Part shown: positions 48,026 to 54,989 of the stretch, in pieces
Layout: the number at the start of each line of letters is the position of its first letter
Numbering within the stretch: the first letter of the stretch is position 1
Assembly: GCA_036398095.1 (NCBI GenBank)
Contig: DASWHR010000138.1
Span: 1 to 56,711 of the forward strand
DNA length: 56,711 bases
DNA from: DASWHR01 sp036398095
GTDB taxonomy: Bacteria; Actinomycetota; AC-67
Direction: 5' to 3'
Notes under the pieces: model-generated
What the model saw: the letters and a program-made list of their open reading frames with translations, nothing else
What the model was told of the DNA's origin: nothing
The model's database searches: none
Made by a program: the position numbers and the translations under genes

Positions 48026-48808
48026 ATGCCCTCGATCCGCGTCGGCGATGCCGACATCTATTACGAGTCGCACGGCGAAGGCGAGCCGGTCGTGTGGATC
48101 ATGGGGCTCGGCCTGGATTCGCGCATGATGCTGATGTTCACGGCGGCTTTCCCGCAGTACCGCAACATCGTGATCGACAATCGCGGCACCGGCCGATCGT
48201 CGGTCCCGCCCGGCCCATATTCGATGGACCAGATGTCCGTTGACGTGTTGGCCGTGATGGACGATCTGGGAGTCGAGCAGGTGCGCGTGATCGGAATGTC
48301 GCTCGGCGGAGCGATCGCCCAGCACGTCGCGGTTGCCGCTCCGAATCGCATTCGTTCGTTGACCTTGTGCTGTACCTGGGCGGGCCCGAACGAATGGATC
48401 CGCCGGTTGAACGAACTGGCACTGCTGGAAGCCGAAGCGGTCGGCTACGACGCCATCCTCAAGCACACGCTCCTGCTGCTATTCTCGCCGAAGTTCGTCA
48501 TCGAGCGGCCCGAGATGGTGCAGATGTTCGAGGACATGGGCAAGCAGATGGTCGCGCCGATGGAGCCGTTCTTCAGCCAGATCGAAGCGGCGATGAGCCA
48601 CGACGTGCGGGAGCCGCTCGCATCGCTTCGCGTGCCGACCCTGATCATGGCCGGACGCCGCGACACGTTCGTCCCGCCCGAACTCAGCGAAGAGCTGCAG
48701 AAACTGATCCCCGGCTCGACGCTCAAGGTCTACGAGGGCGGGCACGCGTTCATGCTGGAGGACGCAGCCGCTTTCAACGCGGATCTAACGGCCTGGCTGG
48801 CCGAGTAG
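48026..48808 (+). CDS. Alpha/beta hydrolase
   Basis: A 260-residue cytosolic hydrolase. The nucleophile elbow is GMSLGG (Ser92), the acid is in GRRDTFVP and the catalytic His in YEGGHAFML. The N-terminal IYYESHGEGEPVVWIMGLGL, followed by VIDNRGTGRSS, is typical of esterase or 3-oxoadipate enol-lactonase-like members. GGGAGG precedes ATG 48026. It is separated by only three bases from the convergent acyl-CoA dehydrogenase stop. Substrate unknown; the lipid-oxidation context suggests a thioesterase or lipase role. Confidence 0.88.
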   Translation: MPSIRVGDADIYYESHGEGEPVVWIMGLGLDSRMMLMFTAAFPQYRNIVIDNRGTGRSSVPPGPYSMDQMSVDVLAVMDDLGVEQVRVIGMSLGGAIAQHVAVAAPNRIRSLTLCCTWAGPNEWIRRLNELALLEAEAVGYDAILKHTLLLLFSPKFVIERPEMVQMFEDMGKQMVAPMEPFFSQIEAAMSHDVREPLASLRVPTLIMAGRRDTFVPPELSEELQKLIPGSTLKVYEGGHAFMLEDAAAFNADLTAWLAE

Positions 48809-48811
48809 CGC

Positions 48812-49972
48812 CTATTCGCCGAGCAACGTGCGGGCGATGATCAGTTTCTGGATCTCGCTGGTGCCGCCGCCGATCGTTGCGAGTTTTGCGTCGCGGATCG
48901 AGCGCTCGACCGGGAACTCCTTGATGTAGCCGTAGCCGCCGAAGATCTGAACGGCTTCCAGCGCGTTCTGGACGGCCGCTTCGGCGACGAAGTACTTCGC
49001 GATCGAGGCTTCCTGCATGTGCGGTTTGCCCTCTTGCTTGAGCCACGCCGCGTGGTAGAGCAGCCATCGCGACGCGTTGATGTTGACGCGCATCCGGGCG
49101 AGCTTGTCCTGGATCATCTCGAACTGCGAGATGGATTTGCCGAACGCTTTGCGTTCTTTCGCGTACTCGACGCATCCGGCGAGCTGCGCCTCCATGCCGC
49201 CGATCGCGGATGCGACCATGACCGTGCGCTCCCAGTCGAAGCACTCGAATGCGACCTTCCACAGCGCGCTTCCCTCCGGGCCGAGCATGCTGGCATGCGG
49301 CACATAGCAGTCGCGGAAATACAGCTCCGAAGTCGGCGAGGAGCGGTTTCCCATCTTGTCGAGTTCCTTGCCGACTTCGAACCCTTCGGTCGGCGGTTCG
49401 ACGATGAAGCAGGACATGCGGCTGCCGCTGGCCGCGTCGGGATCGGTGACCGCGACGACGCTGATCACGTCGGCGACCGGCCCGTTGGTGATGAAGGTCT
49501 TCGATCCGTTCAGGATCCAGCCGTCGCCGTCGCGGCGCGCGGTGGTCTTGATGCCGGCCGCGTCCGAGCCTGCGTCGGGCTCGGTGATCGCGAACGCGCC
49601 GATCCACTCGCCGCTGCACAGCTTCGGAAGGTAGGCACGCTTCTGCTCGTCGGTGCCGTGCAGCCAGATCGGCGCCGCCCCGATGCACACGTGCGCGCCG
49701 AGCGAGAGCAGCAGCCCCGAGTCGCGGCCGCCCTCTTCGAGCGCTTCGAACGCGAGGTTGGTCGTGACGATGTCGGCTCCGGAGCCGCCGTATTCCTCGG
49801 GAATGGGGAGACCGCAGAGACCGAATTCGCCGACGGCGTTCCACACGTCGCGGTCGAAGCGGCCGTCGCGGTCGCGCTGGTCGGAGCCGGGCGCGACGAC
49901 CTTCTGGGCGAACTCTTTGACCGACTGCTTGAACGCGAGTTGCTCGTCGGTGAAGCCGAAGTCGAGCGGCAT
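48812..49972 (-). CDS. Acyl-CoA dehydrogenase
   Basis: A 386-residue acyl-CoA dehydrogenase. LDFGFTDEQLAFKQSVKEF starts the helical domain; FAITEPDAGSDAAGI and WILNGSKTFITNGPVADV are the flavin and substrate segments; IFGGYGYIKEFPVERSIRD and TIGGGTSEIQKL are the C-terminal signatures. As in the other two copies, the medium-chain Glu position is Gly and FDWERTV carries a candidate catalytic Glu. Its ATG lies two bases after the stop of a 50-residue membrane ORF and lacks its own ribosome binding site, so reinitiation from that ORF is likely. Confidence 0.93.
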   Translation of the reverse strand: MPLDFGFTDEQLAFKQSVKEFAQKVVAPGSDQRDRDGRFDRDVWNAVGEFGLCGLPIPEEYGGSGADIVTTNLAFEALEEGGRDSGLLLSLGAHVCIGAAPIWLHGTDEQKRAYLPKLCSGEWIGAFAITEPDAGSDAAGIKTTARRDGDGWILNGSKTFITNGPVADVISVVAVTDPDAASGSRMSCFIVEPPTEGFEVGKELDKMGNRSSPTSELYFRDCYVPHASMLGPEGSALWKVAFECFDWERTVMVASAIGGMEAQLAGCVEYAKERKAFGKSISQFEMIQDKLARMRVNINASRWLLYHAAWLKQEGKPHMQEASIAKYFVAEAAVQNALEAVQIFGGYGYIKEFPVERSIRDAKLATIGGGTSEIQKLIIARTLLGE

Positions 49973-49974
49973 CG

Positions 49975-50127
49975 CTAGCGCCGCGAGGAGCGCAGCCGCT
50001 GCAGGAAGGCCTTCGCTCCGCGCGGCTCGACGATCCGAACGACGACGACCATGCCGATCACGCCGGCCAGCCCCAGCATGCCGACGAGCAACACGATGAA
50101 CGAAATCTCCAGTAGCGCGACGGCCAC
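49975..50127 (-). CDS. 50-residue single-pass membrane peptide upstream of an acyl-CoA dehydrogenase
   Basis: GTG 50127 opens 50 codons, (M)AVALLEISFIVLLVGMLG followed by AGVIGMVVVVRIVEPRGAK and a basic end (RLRSSRR). It is one long hydrophobic helix with a positively charged tail. GGAGG lies ten bases upstream. The stop is two bases before the dehydrogenase ATG, which has no ribosome binding site. The layout suggests translational coupling and perhaps membrane tethering. No family recognised. Confidence 0.55.
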   Translation of the reverse strand: MAVALLEISFIVLLVGMLGLAGVIGMVVVVRIVEPRGAKAFLQRLRSSRR

Positions 50128-50163
50128 GATGTTCGGTCCTCCCCGGTCGAAGTCGGTCGCCGA

Positions 50164-50658
50164 TTAGGCTATCAGCCCGGCCTCGGCTACACCCTTGAGG
50201 TTGCTAAGCGTCTGTCGCATCCCAGCTCGAATCGTGGCCACACGGTCCGTGCTGTCGAAGAAGTTCGTCAGATCCTCAGCGCCGACCCTTGGCTCAACGA
50301 CTCGGAATGCATGCTCCACGAGCGTCCCGCGGTCATGGGGCGAGAGACGAAACCACCACGTCACGTGCGGCACGGATTCGGGTTCACCATCAATGATGGG
50401 CGGCGGCGCCGAACTCCAAGAGAACTCGCGCGGAGGATCGAAGACAAGCACTTCGGATCGCGCCACGAACGGCTCGTCGAGCTTCGGCACACGAATGTCC
50501 GCATCCCAGGTGGACCCCACGGTGACCGGGCCATCAACGCGAATGGAAAGGATCTCACCGCTCCCGGCCAGCTCAGCGTGACGCGCGACATCGGTGACGA
50601 TTGTCCAGACCGCATCAACCGAAGCAGCGACGACGACGTGTTCCGTCCCTTCCCACAC
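50164..50658 (-). CDS. SRPBCC (polyketide cyclase/START-like) family protein
   Basis: A 164-residue START-like fold. HVVVAASVDAVWTIVTDVAR is the typical first strand and helix, then GSTWDADI, FSWSSAPPP, VTWWFRLSPHDRGTLVEHAF and the long C-terminal helix RVATIRAGMRQTLSNLKGVA. Such proteins bind small hydrophobic ligands or act as cyclases. GTG 50658 is preceded by AGGAAGAG. A longer frame upstream is not needed. It marks the left edge of the accessory stretch. Confidence 0.82.
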   Translation of the reverse strand: MWEGTEHVVVAASVDAVWTIVTDVARHAELAGSGEILSIRVDGPVTVGSTWDADIRVPKLDEPFVARSEVLVFDPPREFSWSSAPPPIIDGEPESVPHVTWWFRLSPHDRGTLVEHAFRVVEPRVGAEDLTNFFDSTDRVATIRAGMRQTLSNLKGVAEAGLIA

Positions 50659-50692
50659 AGTCTCTTCCTTTGTGAGCCGTCGACTTGTAGGT

Positions 50693-50947
50693 TCAATATC
50701 GATAGATCGCCGCGACTCCGGTCTCGGTCGGCATCCGTTCAGTGGGGACGACGACAACGTGTCCGCCCATCTTCATGGCCAGCACCCCTAGGTCGTCGAG
50801 CACGTCATCAACCTCCGGGTGCGCCAAGTCGTCAAACTCGACGTCGCTGGTCGAGGCATTGATCTGCACCTCCCCACGCGTTCCCGCTGGGTTCCCGACG
50901 GCCATGCCGCCGAAGGTTTGGCGGGTTCGGCGACTTGGAGCCATCAT
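50693..50947 (-). CDS. 84-residue protein, possible remnant of an eRF1-like family member
   Basis: The frame ends with DDLGVLAMKMGGHVVVVPTE followed by RMPTETGVAAIYRY. This ending is typical of the C-terminus of bacterial eRF1-domain (baeRF) proteins of about 370 residues. The first 40 residues do not resemble that family. It is therefore either a truncated gene or an independent small protein using that fold. It lies 34 bases upstream of the SRPBCC gene on the same strand. No clear ribosome binding site. Confidence 0.45.
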   Translation of the reverse strand: MMAPSRRTRQTFGGMAVGNPAGTRGEVQINASTSDVEFDDLAHPEVDDVLDDLGVLAMKMGGHVVVVPTERMPTETGVAAIYRY

Positions 50948-50975
50948 AGAAGATTGGTAAGCCCCGCTCTACTCT

Positions 50976-51371
50976 TCAGTCGATGCATGAAGCCCCAAAG
51001 TTCGCGGTCGACGCCACGGCCCAGTATCCGAGTTGAAGACATCCAGTCCAGAACAGGAGGCGGCCGGCATTGAAGATGAGCGGCTGGTCCGACCGTCGGT
51101 TGACCACTCGGGCCGTCAAGGCTGCAGCGAGCGTCATGAGCGCGACGAGGAGCAGCGCCGACCCCGACCACTCGCCACAACTGCCCTTCGTCCAAGGCAT
51201 CGAACGCCAAATGCCGTCGTGGAATCTGTCCGCGTTCGAAAAACCGATTGCAACTGCGCTCGCGACATTCAACAAGAGGGAAACCACCAGGAGCCCGAGC
51301 AGGAATGGCGGCGCGCCTCCTGCCGGCCCGGCGGCCGACGGACCCTTAACGTCCATCGTACCCGGACACAT
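50976..51371 (-). CDS. Membrane protein with three to four helices, unknown function
   Basis: A 131-residue protein with hydrophobic segments at about 22-44 (PFLLGLLVVSLLLNVASAVA), 69-90 (ALLLVALMTLAAALTARVV) and 105-122 (LLFWTGCLQLGYWAVAS). It overlaps the end of the upstream lipoprotein gene by 26 bases from ATG 51371; ATG 51356 is an alternative start. No family recognised. Confidence 0.55.
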   Translation of the reverse strand: MCPGTMDVKGPSAAGPAGGAPPFLLGLLVVSLLLNVASAVAIGFSNADRFHDGIWRSMPWTKGSCGEWSGSALLLVALMTLAAALTARVVNRRSDQPLIFNAGRLLFWTGCLQLGYWAVASTANFGASCID

Positions 51372-51900
51372 CGAGTTGCCCTAGGCCGTACCCCTCAACG
51401 GCGCCGTTTGACGCGCCGCATTCAACCGCATCGGTCTGGAGCGTCGCAACGAGGCGGTAGCGCGCCGGAGCGACACGACTTCCCTGCTCGTCACGCCCGT
51501 CCCACGTGACTTCATAGATGCGACGACCCTCCCGCAGCACTGTTTCATCCCGCCGCAGAACACGCGCAGTCTGGCCACTGGGACCCTCCGCCTTCTCAAC
51601 AGCGAATTCAGTCAGGCATATGACCCGGTCCGATTCATGCGTCATCGAAATGACGAGCCGGACCTCTTCGCCGACGGGCAAGACCCATTCGTTCCCGGGA
51701 AGGTTTTCACCATCGTGGCGAACAGCGAAGCTCGCAGCCAGAGACGGAGGAGGTCCCTTTGTGATCGGGGTGTCCATGGCAGACGCTCCGCCAGCTGGGT
51801 TCACCGACTCGTCCGACGCGGTGGAACCAGCGTCTCTCCCGAAACAAGCCGTCAGCGCCAAAAGTGCGGCGACCCCCACATGAACCGTGGCTCGCGACAT
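51346..51900 (-). CDS. Lipoprotein with FlgD-like Ig fold
   Basis: A 184-residue lipoprotein. The signal peptide TVHVGVAALLALTAC ends in a lipobox with Cys19. The C-terminal part contains the strand-turn-strand pattern YEVTWDGRDEQGSRVAPARY followed by RLVATLQ, typical of FlgD-type Ig-like domains. The middle shows ICLTEFAVEKAEGPSGQ. It is encoded in tandem with a membrane protein gene that overlaps its 3' end. Function unknown. Confidence 0.72.
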   Translation of the reverse strand: MSRATVHVGVAALLALTACFGRDAGSTASDESVNPAGGASAMDTPITKGPPPSLAASFAVRHDGENLPGNEWVLPVGEEVRLVISMTHESDRVICLTEFAVEKAEGPSGQTARVLRRDETVLREGRRIYEVTWDGRDEQGSRVAPARYRLVATLQTDAVECGASNGAVEGYGLGQLDVSGYDGR

Positions 51901-51919
51901 TGCTGGTCCCTTCGCCCGG

Positions 51920-52168
51920 CTAACCCGATCTAACTTCTAATGGACCGGCCGAGAGAACTTCAACGATTTCGCCCGAGTCATCACGTCGGAGCACCGCGAG
52001 AATGAAGTCCCAGACATCGTCTGGACGCTCATGAGTCATCTCATCGACTGGGTCAAATGCCGCCGCAAACAGCCGATCGTAATCCTCGGAGTCCGGAGAT
52101 GCGTGCTGAAGAGCAATCCAGTTCTCGACGAGGGAGACATCAAGTCCCATATTTCCACCCACGCGCAT
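51920..52168 (-). CDS. DUF6869-like small protein
   Basis: An 82-residue acidic protein: SLVENWIALQHASPDSEDYD, then ERPDDVWDFILAVLRR and EIVEVLSAGPLEVR. The W-I-x-L-Q opening, the ERPDxxW helix and the LSAGPLE ending match DUF6869, a small-protein family often found near mobile or toxin-immunity loci. GGAG lies eight bases before ATG 52168. It ends 20 bases upstream of the lipoprotein start, on the same strand. Confidence 0.72.
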   Translation of the reverse strand: MRVGGNMGLDVSLVENWIALQHASPDSEDYDRLFAAAFDPVDEMTHERPDDVWDFILAVLRRDDSGEIVEVLSAGPLEVRSG

Positions 52169-52205
52169 ACCTACAACTCCGTGCGTTCGCTGCGACGCGA
52201 AGCAA

Positions 52206-52625
52206 ATGATCGCCCACCTCCGAATAGGTGTGCGAGGCAGGCGAATCTTCGCACACCCAAATCGCAGCACCAAATGGACGAGCCGTCCGCAGTTACAATT
52301 CCAGGTCAAAGGAGTAACGGAGATCCCCCTGACACTTGCAGATGCCCAGGCCCACAAGCGGCGAACCCGCCGACTGCTGATCCAGACTGCGTTCATCCTT
52401 GCAGCAGTCCTGATCGGGGCAGGCACGAACACCACCCGACTTGTCGAAATCGCGATCGTCGTAGGAATCTTTCAACAAGTCCGGCTCACGGTGTTTCTCA
52501 TGGACGACCTCAGGGCCCGCGGAGCGAACCCCGCTTGGGCCATCGCCCCCGGATTCTCATTACTCGTCTGGTTCGTGTGGCGACACTGGCATCCCATCCA
52601 AACGACCCGAGGACCTGTCCAGTAG
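52206..52625 (+). CDS. Small membrane protein, start codon uncertain
   Basis: The C-terminal 95 residues look real: LADAQAHKRRTRRLLIQTAF starts a basic segment and helix, then VEIAIVVGIFQQVRLTVFLM and IAPGFSLLVWFVWRHW give two or three membrane helices. The first 39 residues from ATG 52206 look non-coding. TACAAT (52294-52299) and AAAGGAG (52308-52314) are well placed, but the codon at the right spacing is ATC 52323, with no ATG, GTG or TTG. Either a rare AUC start is used or the gene is degraded at its 5' end. No family recognised. Confidence 0.5.
   Translation: MIAHLRIGVRGRRIFAHPNRSTKWTSRPQLQFQVKGVTEIPLTLADAQAHKRRTRRLLIQTAFILAAVLIGAGTNTTRLVEIAIVVGIFQQVRLTVFLMDDLRARGANPAWAIAPGFSLLVWFVWRHWHPIQTTRGPVQ
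52294..52314 (+). promoter_or_regulatory. TACAAT box and ribosome binding site before a putative ATC start
   Basis: TACAAT at 52294-52299 and AAAGGAG at 52308-52314 lie at proper distances from ATC 52323, the in-frame codon that would have to serve as start for the small membrane protein. No -35 box stands out. Confidence 0.4.
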
Positions 52626-52729
52626 CGCCTGCCGGCTGCGACCGAAATCGCGAAGTCCAATGCAAGATCCCGCACGACCACGAAGCGGGCATGCGGTAAC
52701 GCCTAGTCAAGAGTCCGCTGCAATCGGTT

Positions 52730-53254
52730 GTTAGACGCCAACGCCTGTGTTCTCAACTCTTACGTTCCATGGGATTCTCTCGGGAAGTCTGCTGTCCGAG
52801 TTGTTGGGCGAGCCCGACGAGGATTCCTTCAGGACCCCGGATGTAGCAGAGCCGGTAGATGTCTTCGTAATTGACGACTTCATCGACCACCGTCGCACCG
52901 AGCCTGCTGAGCCGGGCGAGGGTGTCGTCGATGTCCTCGACGGTGAACATGACGCGCAGGTATCCCAACGAGTTCACGGGGGCTGTGCGGTGATCGGACG
53001 CGATAGCGGGGGCGTCGAAGCGTGAGAGCTCAATACGGCCGTGGCCGTCGGGGGTGCGCATCATGGCTATCTCGACGCGCTGGCCGCGCACTCCGGTGAC
53101 GCGGCCGGCCCATTCGCCATTGATGGGCATGCGGCCTTCGAGGGCAAGGCCGAGTTCGGTGAAGAACTCAACGGCGGCATCGATGTCTTCCACCACGATG
53201 CCGACGTTGTCCATACGCTTGACTGTCATGACTGATGTCTCCTTGGCGTCTAAC
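52730..53254. mobile_element. Gene-cassette-like unit with 12-bp inverted ends around a VOC gene
   Basis: GTTAGACGCCAA (52730-52741) and TTGGCGTCTAAC (53243-53254) are perfect inverted repeats enclosing only the VOC gene. GTTAGAC and GTCTAAC fit the integron core-site consensus GTTRRRY/RYYYAAC. In the gene's own direction the unit starts at the core site, has its ribosome binding site within about 20 bases, and ends with GTCTAAC just after the stop, as gene cassettes do. The right end continues into a full attC-like fold, while the left end seems to have lost its second half. Confidence 0.5.
52753..53229 (-). CDS. VOC family (glyoxalase-like) protein
   Basis: A 158-residue protein with two beta-alpha-beta-beta-beta modules: RMDNVGIVVEDIDAAVEFFT in the first and LRVMFTVEDIDDTLARLSRL in the second, ending with CYIRGPEGILVGLAQQLG. 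Metal ligands may be His/Glu in these strands (VEIAMM, GRIELS). Members include glyoxalases, dioxygenases and antibiotic-binding proteins; the substrate is unknown. AAGGAG precedes ATG 53229. The gene sits in a possible integron cassette and is a common cassette cargo type. Confidence 0.88.
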   Translation of the reverse strand: MTVKRMDNVGIVVEDIDAAVEFFTELGLALEGRMPINGEWAGRVTGVRGQRVEIAMMRTPDGHGRIELSRFDAPAIASDHRTAPVNSLGYLRVMFTVEDIDDTLARLSRLGATVVDEVVNYEDIYRLCYIRGPEGILVGLAQQLGQQTSRENPMERKS

Positions 53255-53351
53255 GGTTTGGGATCTCAGCAGCGAGCATTCGCCTCGCTCCATGAAACCT
53301 ACGCTCCGAACGCAACGGCGAATGATCGTCTGCTGCAGCGACGAGTTAGGC
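53248..53351. repeat. Integron attC-like element (104 bases)
   Basis: Outer core sites GTCTAAC (53248-53254) and GTTAGGC (53345-53351) pair with one wobble. Inner arms CAGCAGCGAGCATTCGCC (53267-53284) and 53317-53335 pair over 18 positions with a single extra T at 53329 and one mismatch. The loop is 32 bases. An extra unpaired base in one arm and RYYYAAC/GTTRRRY ends are the hallmarks of attC sites. No integrase gene is in the window. Confidence 0.5.
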
Positions 53352-53432
53352 GGCTCGCGCCCAAGTCAGCCGATGAAGCGGCCCCAGAAAGGGATGCGCT
53401 CCGCCACAGACCAGTATCCTCAGGCGCGTCCC

Positions 53433-53789
53433 TCACCCCCGATCGGCCGGCGAGCCGACCTCCGAGCTCCCTGCTCCACCAATCCGAAACGCACGCCGCG
53501 CACTCGGCGTCAACAACAGGACAACGATAGCCAGAGTGGTACTAACGACTTGGAACCGACCACCAGCCGCGCTCAATAGCCAGCTCCCACCCCCCAAGAC
53601 GAGCCCACCGAAGTACCCCCAGGGAGCCAACCGCCACAACCCGACACCGACGCCGACATAACCAACCGCCCACGCGAATCCCGGCACTTGAATACTCAGA
53701 ACACCAACCAGCGCGTTGATCCCGCAGAAAACGATCGCCGCAATGACCGTGCCGGGAACACTTGGCGAAGCACGCTCGCCCTCAAACAT
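53433..53789 (-). CDS. Small membrane protein with four helices
   Basis: A 118-residue hydrophobic protein: GTVIAAIVFCGINALVGVLS, then FAWAVGYVGVGVGLWRLAPW, YFGGLVLGGGSWLLSA and VVSTTLAIVVLLLTPSARRA. It begins at ATG 53789, just after the stop of a NUDIX-like fragment. On the minus strand it precedes the attC-like element, so it could be a cassette gene too, with the attC starting 82 bases past its stop. No named family. Confidence 0.6.
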   Translation of the reverse strand: MFEGERASPSVPGTVIAAIVFCGINALVGVLSIQVPGFAWAVGYVGVGVGLWRLAPWGYFGGLVLGGGSWLLSAAGGRFQVVSTTLAIVVLLLTPSARRAFRIGGAGSSEVGSPADRG

Positions 53790-53805
53790 CAGACCACCGC
53801 CCGAG

Positions 53806-54014
53806 TCATGCGTCCGTCTCACCGTCCAGAAGAAGACTGAGTCTCTCGAGGAAGTCCTCAGGGTAGATGGTTTCGTGCGTAGCCTCCAGCTCCCGTCGCG
53901 GCCACCAACGATGCTCCACGATATTTTCGGGAGAAGAGTTGTGCACCGGCGGAACGATCAAACGTCGGGCGCGCTCGCGGTCGGTTCCGGCCGCACGTTG
54001 AACGGGCGGTGACC
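53806..54014 (-). pseudogene. 3' fragment of a NUDIX hydrolase gene
   Basis: On the minus strand an open frame ending at 53806 encodes about 68 residues that close with ENIVEHRWWPRRELEATHET followed by IYPEDFLERLSLLLDG. This is the usual C-terminus of NUDIX hydrolases (EHRWW..EL...E..YPEDL). The catalytic NUDIX box is absent and no start codon with a ribosome binding site precedes the fragment, so only the tail of the gene remains. Confidence 0.5.
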
Positions 54015-54021
54015 TGTTGCG

Positions 54022-54210
54022 CTAGGACCTCGCCGCAAGGACGACAAGGATGACTCCCCCGATCAAAGTGATGCCGAGAATAGCGTAGAAGATTATTCGT
54101 CCACGTGGAGACAGTGGGGCATCGCGTGTCGGGCGTGGGTCTTCGCCATAACGCAAGTGGCGGGTGTAGGGCGATCCACCCTTCCCGCCCCCTGTCGGAT
54201 CGATCCCCAT
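54022..54210 (-). CDS. 62-residue single-pass membrane protein
   Basis: A hydrophilic N-terminal half (MGIDPTGGGKGGSPYTRHLR, then DPRPTRDAPLSPRGR) is followed by one membrane helix IIFYAILGITLIGGVILVVL. GGAGGAG lies before ATG 54210. A lone small membrane protein with a well-formed translation start. No family recognised. Confidence 0.65.
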   Translation of the reverse strand: MGIDPTGGGKGGSPYTRHLRYGEDPRPTRDAPLSPRGRIIFYAILGITLIGGVILVVLAARS

Positions 54211-54322
54211 CGCACGTCTCCTCCTTCAGGATGTCCGTTCAACTCTTGCTTGCACGGCCCTGGTTAACACCAACAGCCGCGAAGCAGCGGCCGTTGCACG
54301 CGCGAGTGATGCGGATCTTCGA

Positions 54323-54913
54323 TCAAGGCCACGGGAAGATCGGGACTCCGACGCCCGGCTCGTATACGCGCGTGTAGCTGATCGTCGCCGAGTAACGCTC
54401 GGTGATCGGTCCGGCGAACGAACCCGTGATGGTTGCCGCACGGTTGATCGTGATCGCGATCGAGCCGCCAGGGGCCGGTGTGGTGATCGGCGCGGTCGAG
54501 ACGCTGAAGCCGGCTAGACCGTGAGACGTCAGTTGTATCGTCCCCGCGCAGCCCGGCACAGTAGAGGTGAGCGTCGCGCTGCTTGCGAACTCATCGACGG
54601 TGAGTGACCAGCCGGGTGTGTTTTCCGAAAGCGAGCAGGTGACGTCCCCATCCTTCTCGAGCGTGAGCCAGGACCCGCCACGGCCGTTGGGCTCGGCCGT
54701 CAGGTACGGTGGCTCGTCTTGGAGCGAGATGGCCGGACCGACCACGTTCTGGGCTCCGGCCTCGATCCGAGATCGGTCGTCGAGGGAGATCTCGATGCCG
54801 TACACGTACCCGTACTCCAACCCCATGATCACGAGTTCGTGCGCCGAGGCCGGACCCGATCCGATGACGGCAAGCAGCAGGACGATGAATGCGGTTCGCA
54901 AGCGCAGACGCAT
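54323..54913 (-). CDS. Secreted protein of unknown function
   Basis: A 196-residue protein with signal peptide RLRTAFIVLLLAVIGSGPASA. The mature part is beta-rich: HELVIMGLEYGYVYGIEISL, GSWLTLEKDGDVTCSLSENT, LTSTVPGCAGTIQLTSHGL and TGSFAGPITERYSATISYT, with two cysteines likely bridged. GAGGAGG precedes ATG 54913. It ends with PIFPWP. No family recognised. Confidence 0.72.
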   Translation of the reverse strand: MRLRLRTAFIVLLLAVIGSGPASAHELVIMGLEYGYVYGIEISLDDRSRIEAGAQNVVGPAISLQDEPPYLTAEPNGRGGSWLTLEKDGDVTCSLSENTPGWSLTVDEFASSATLTSTVPGCAGTIQLTSHGLAGFSVSTAPITTPAPGGSIAITINRAATITGSFAGPITERYSATISYTRVYEPGVGVPIFPWP

Positions 54914-54989
54914 GGCGATCCTCCTCGAAGCAACTGATTCCTACCCGAAGGTTCGCCGCCCGGGCAGCCATACCCTGCCGAAGGCCAGA

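Noticed and set aside
51928..51934. ATCTAAC as another integron core site
   Set aside because: It lies within the coding end of the DUF6869 gene and has no partner GTTRRRY or inner arms nearby.
54211..54322. Possible gene between the small membrane protein and the secreted protein
   Set aside because: Only about 110 bases with no frame that has a start signal.
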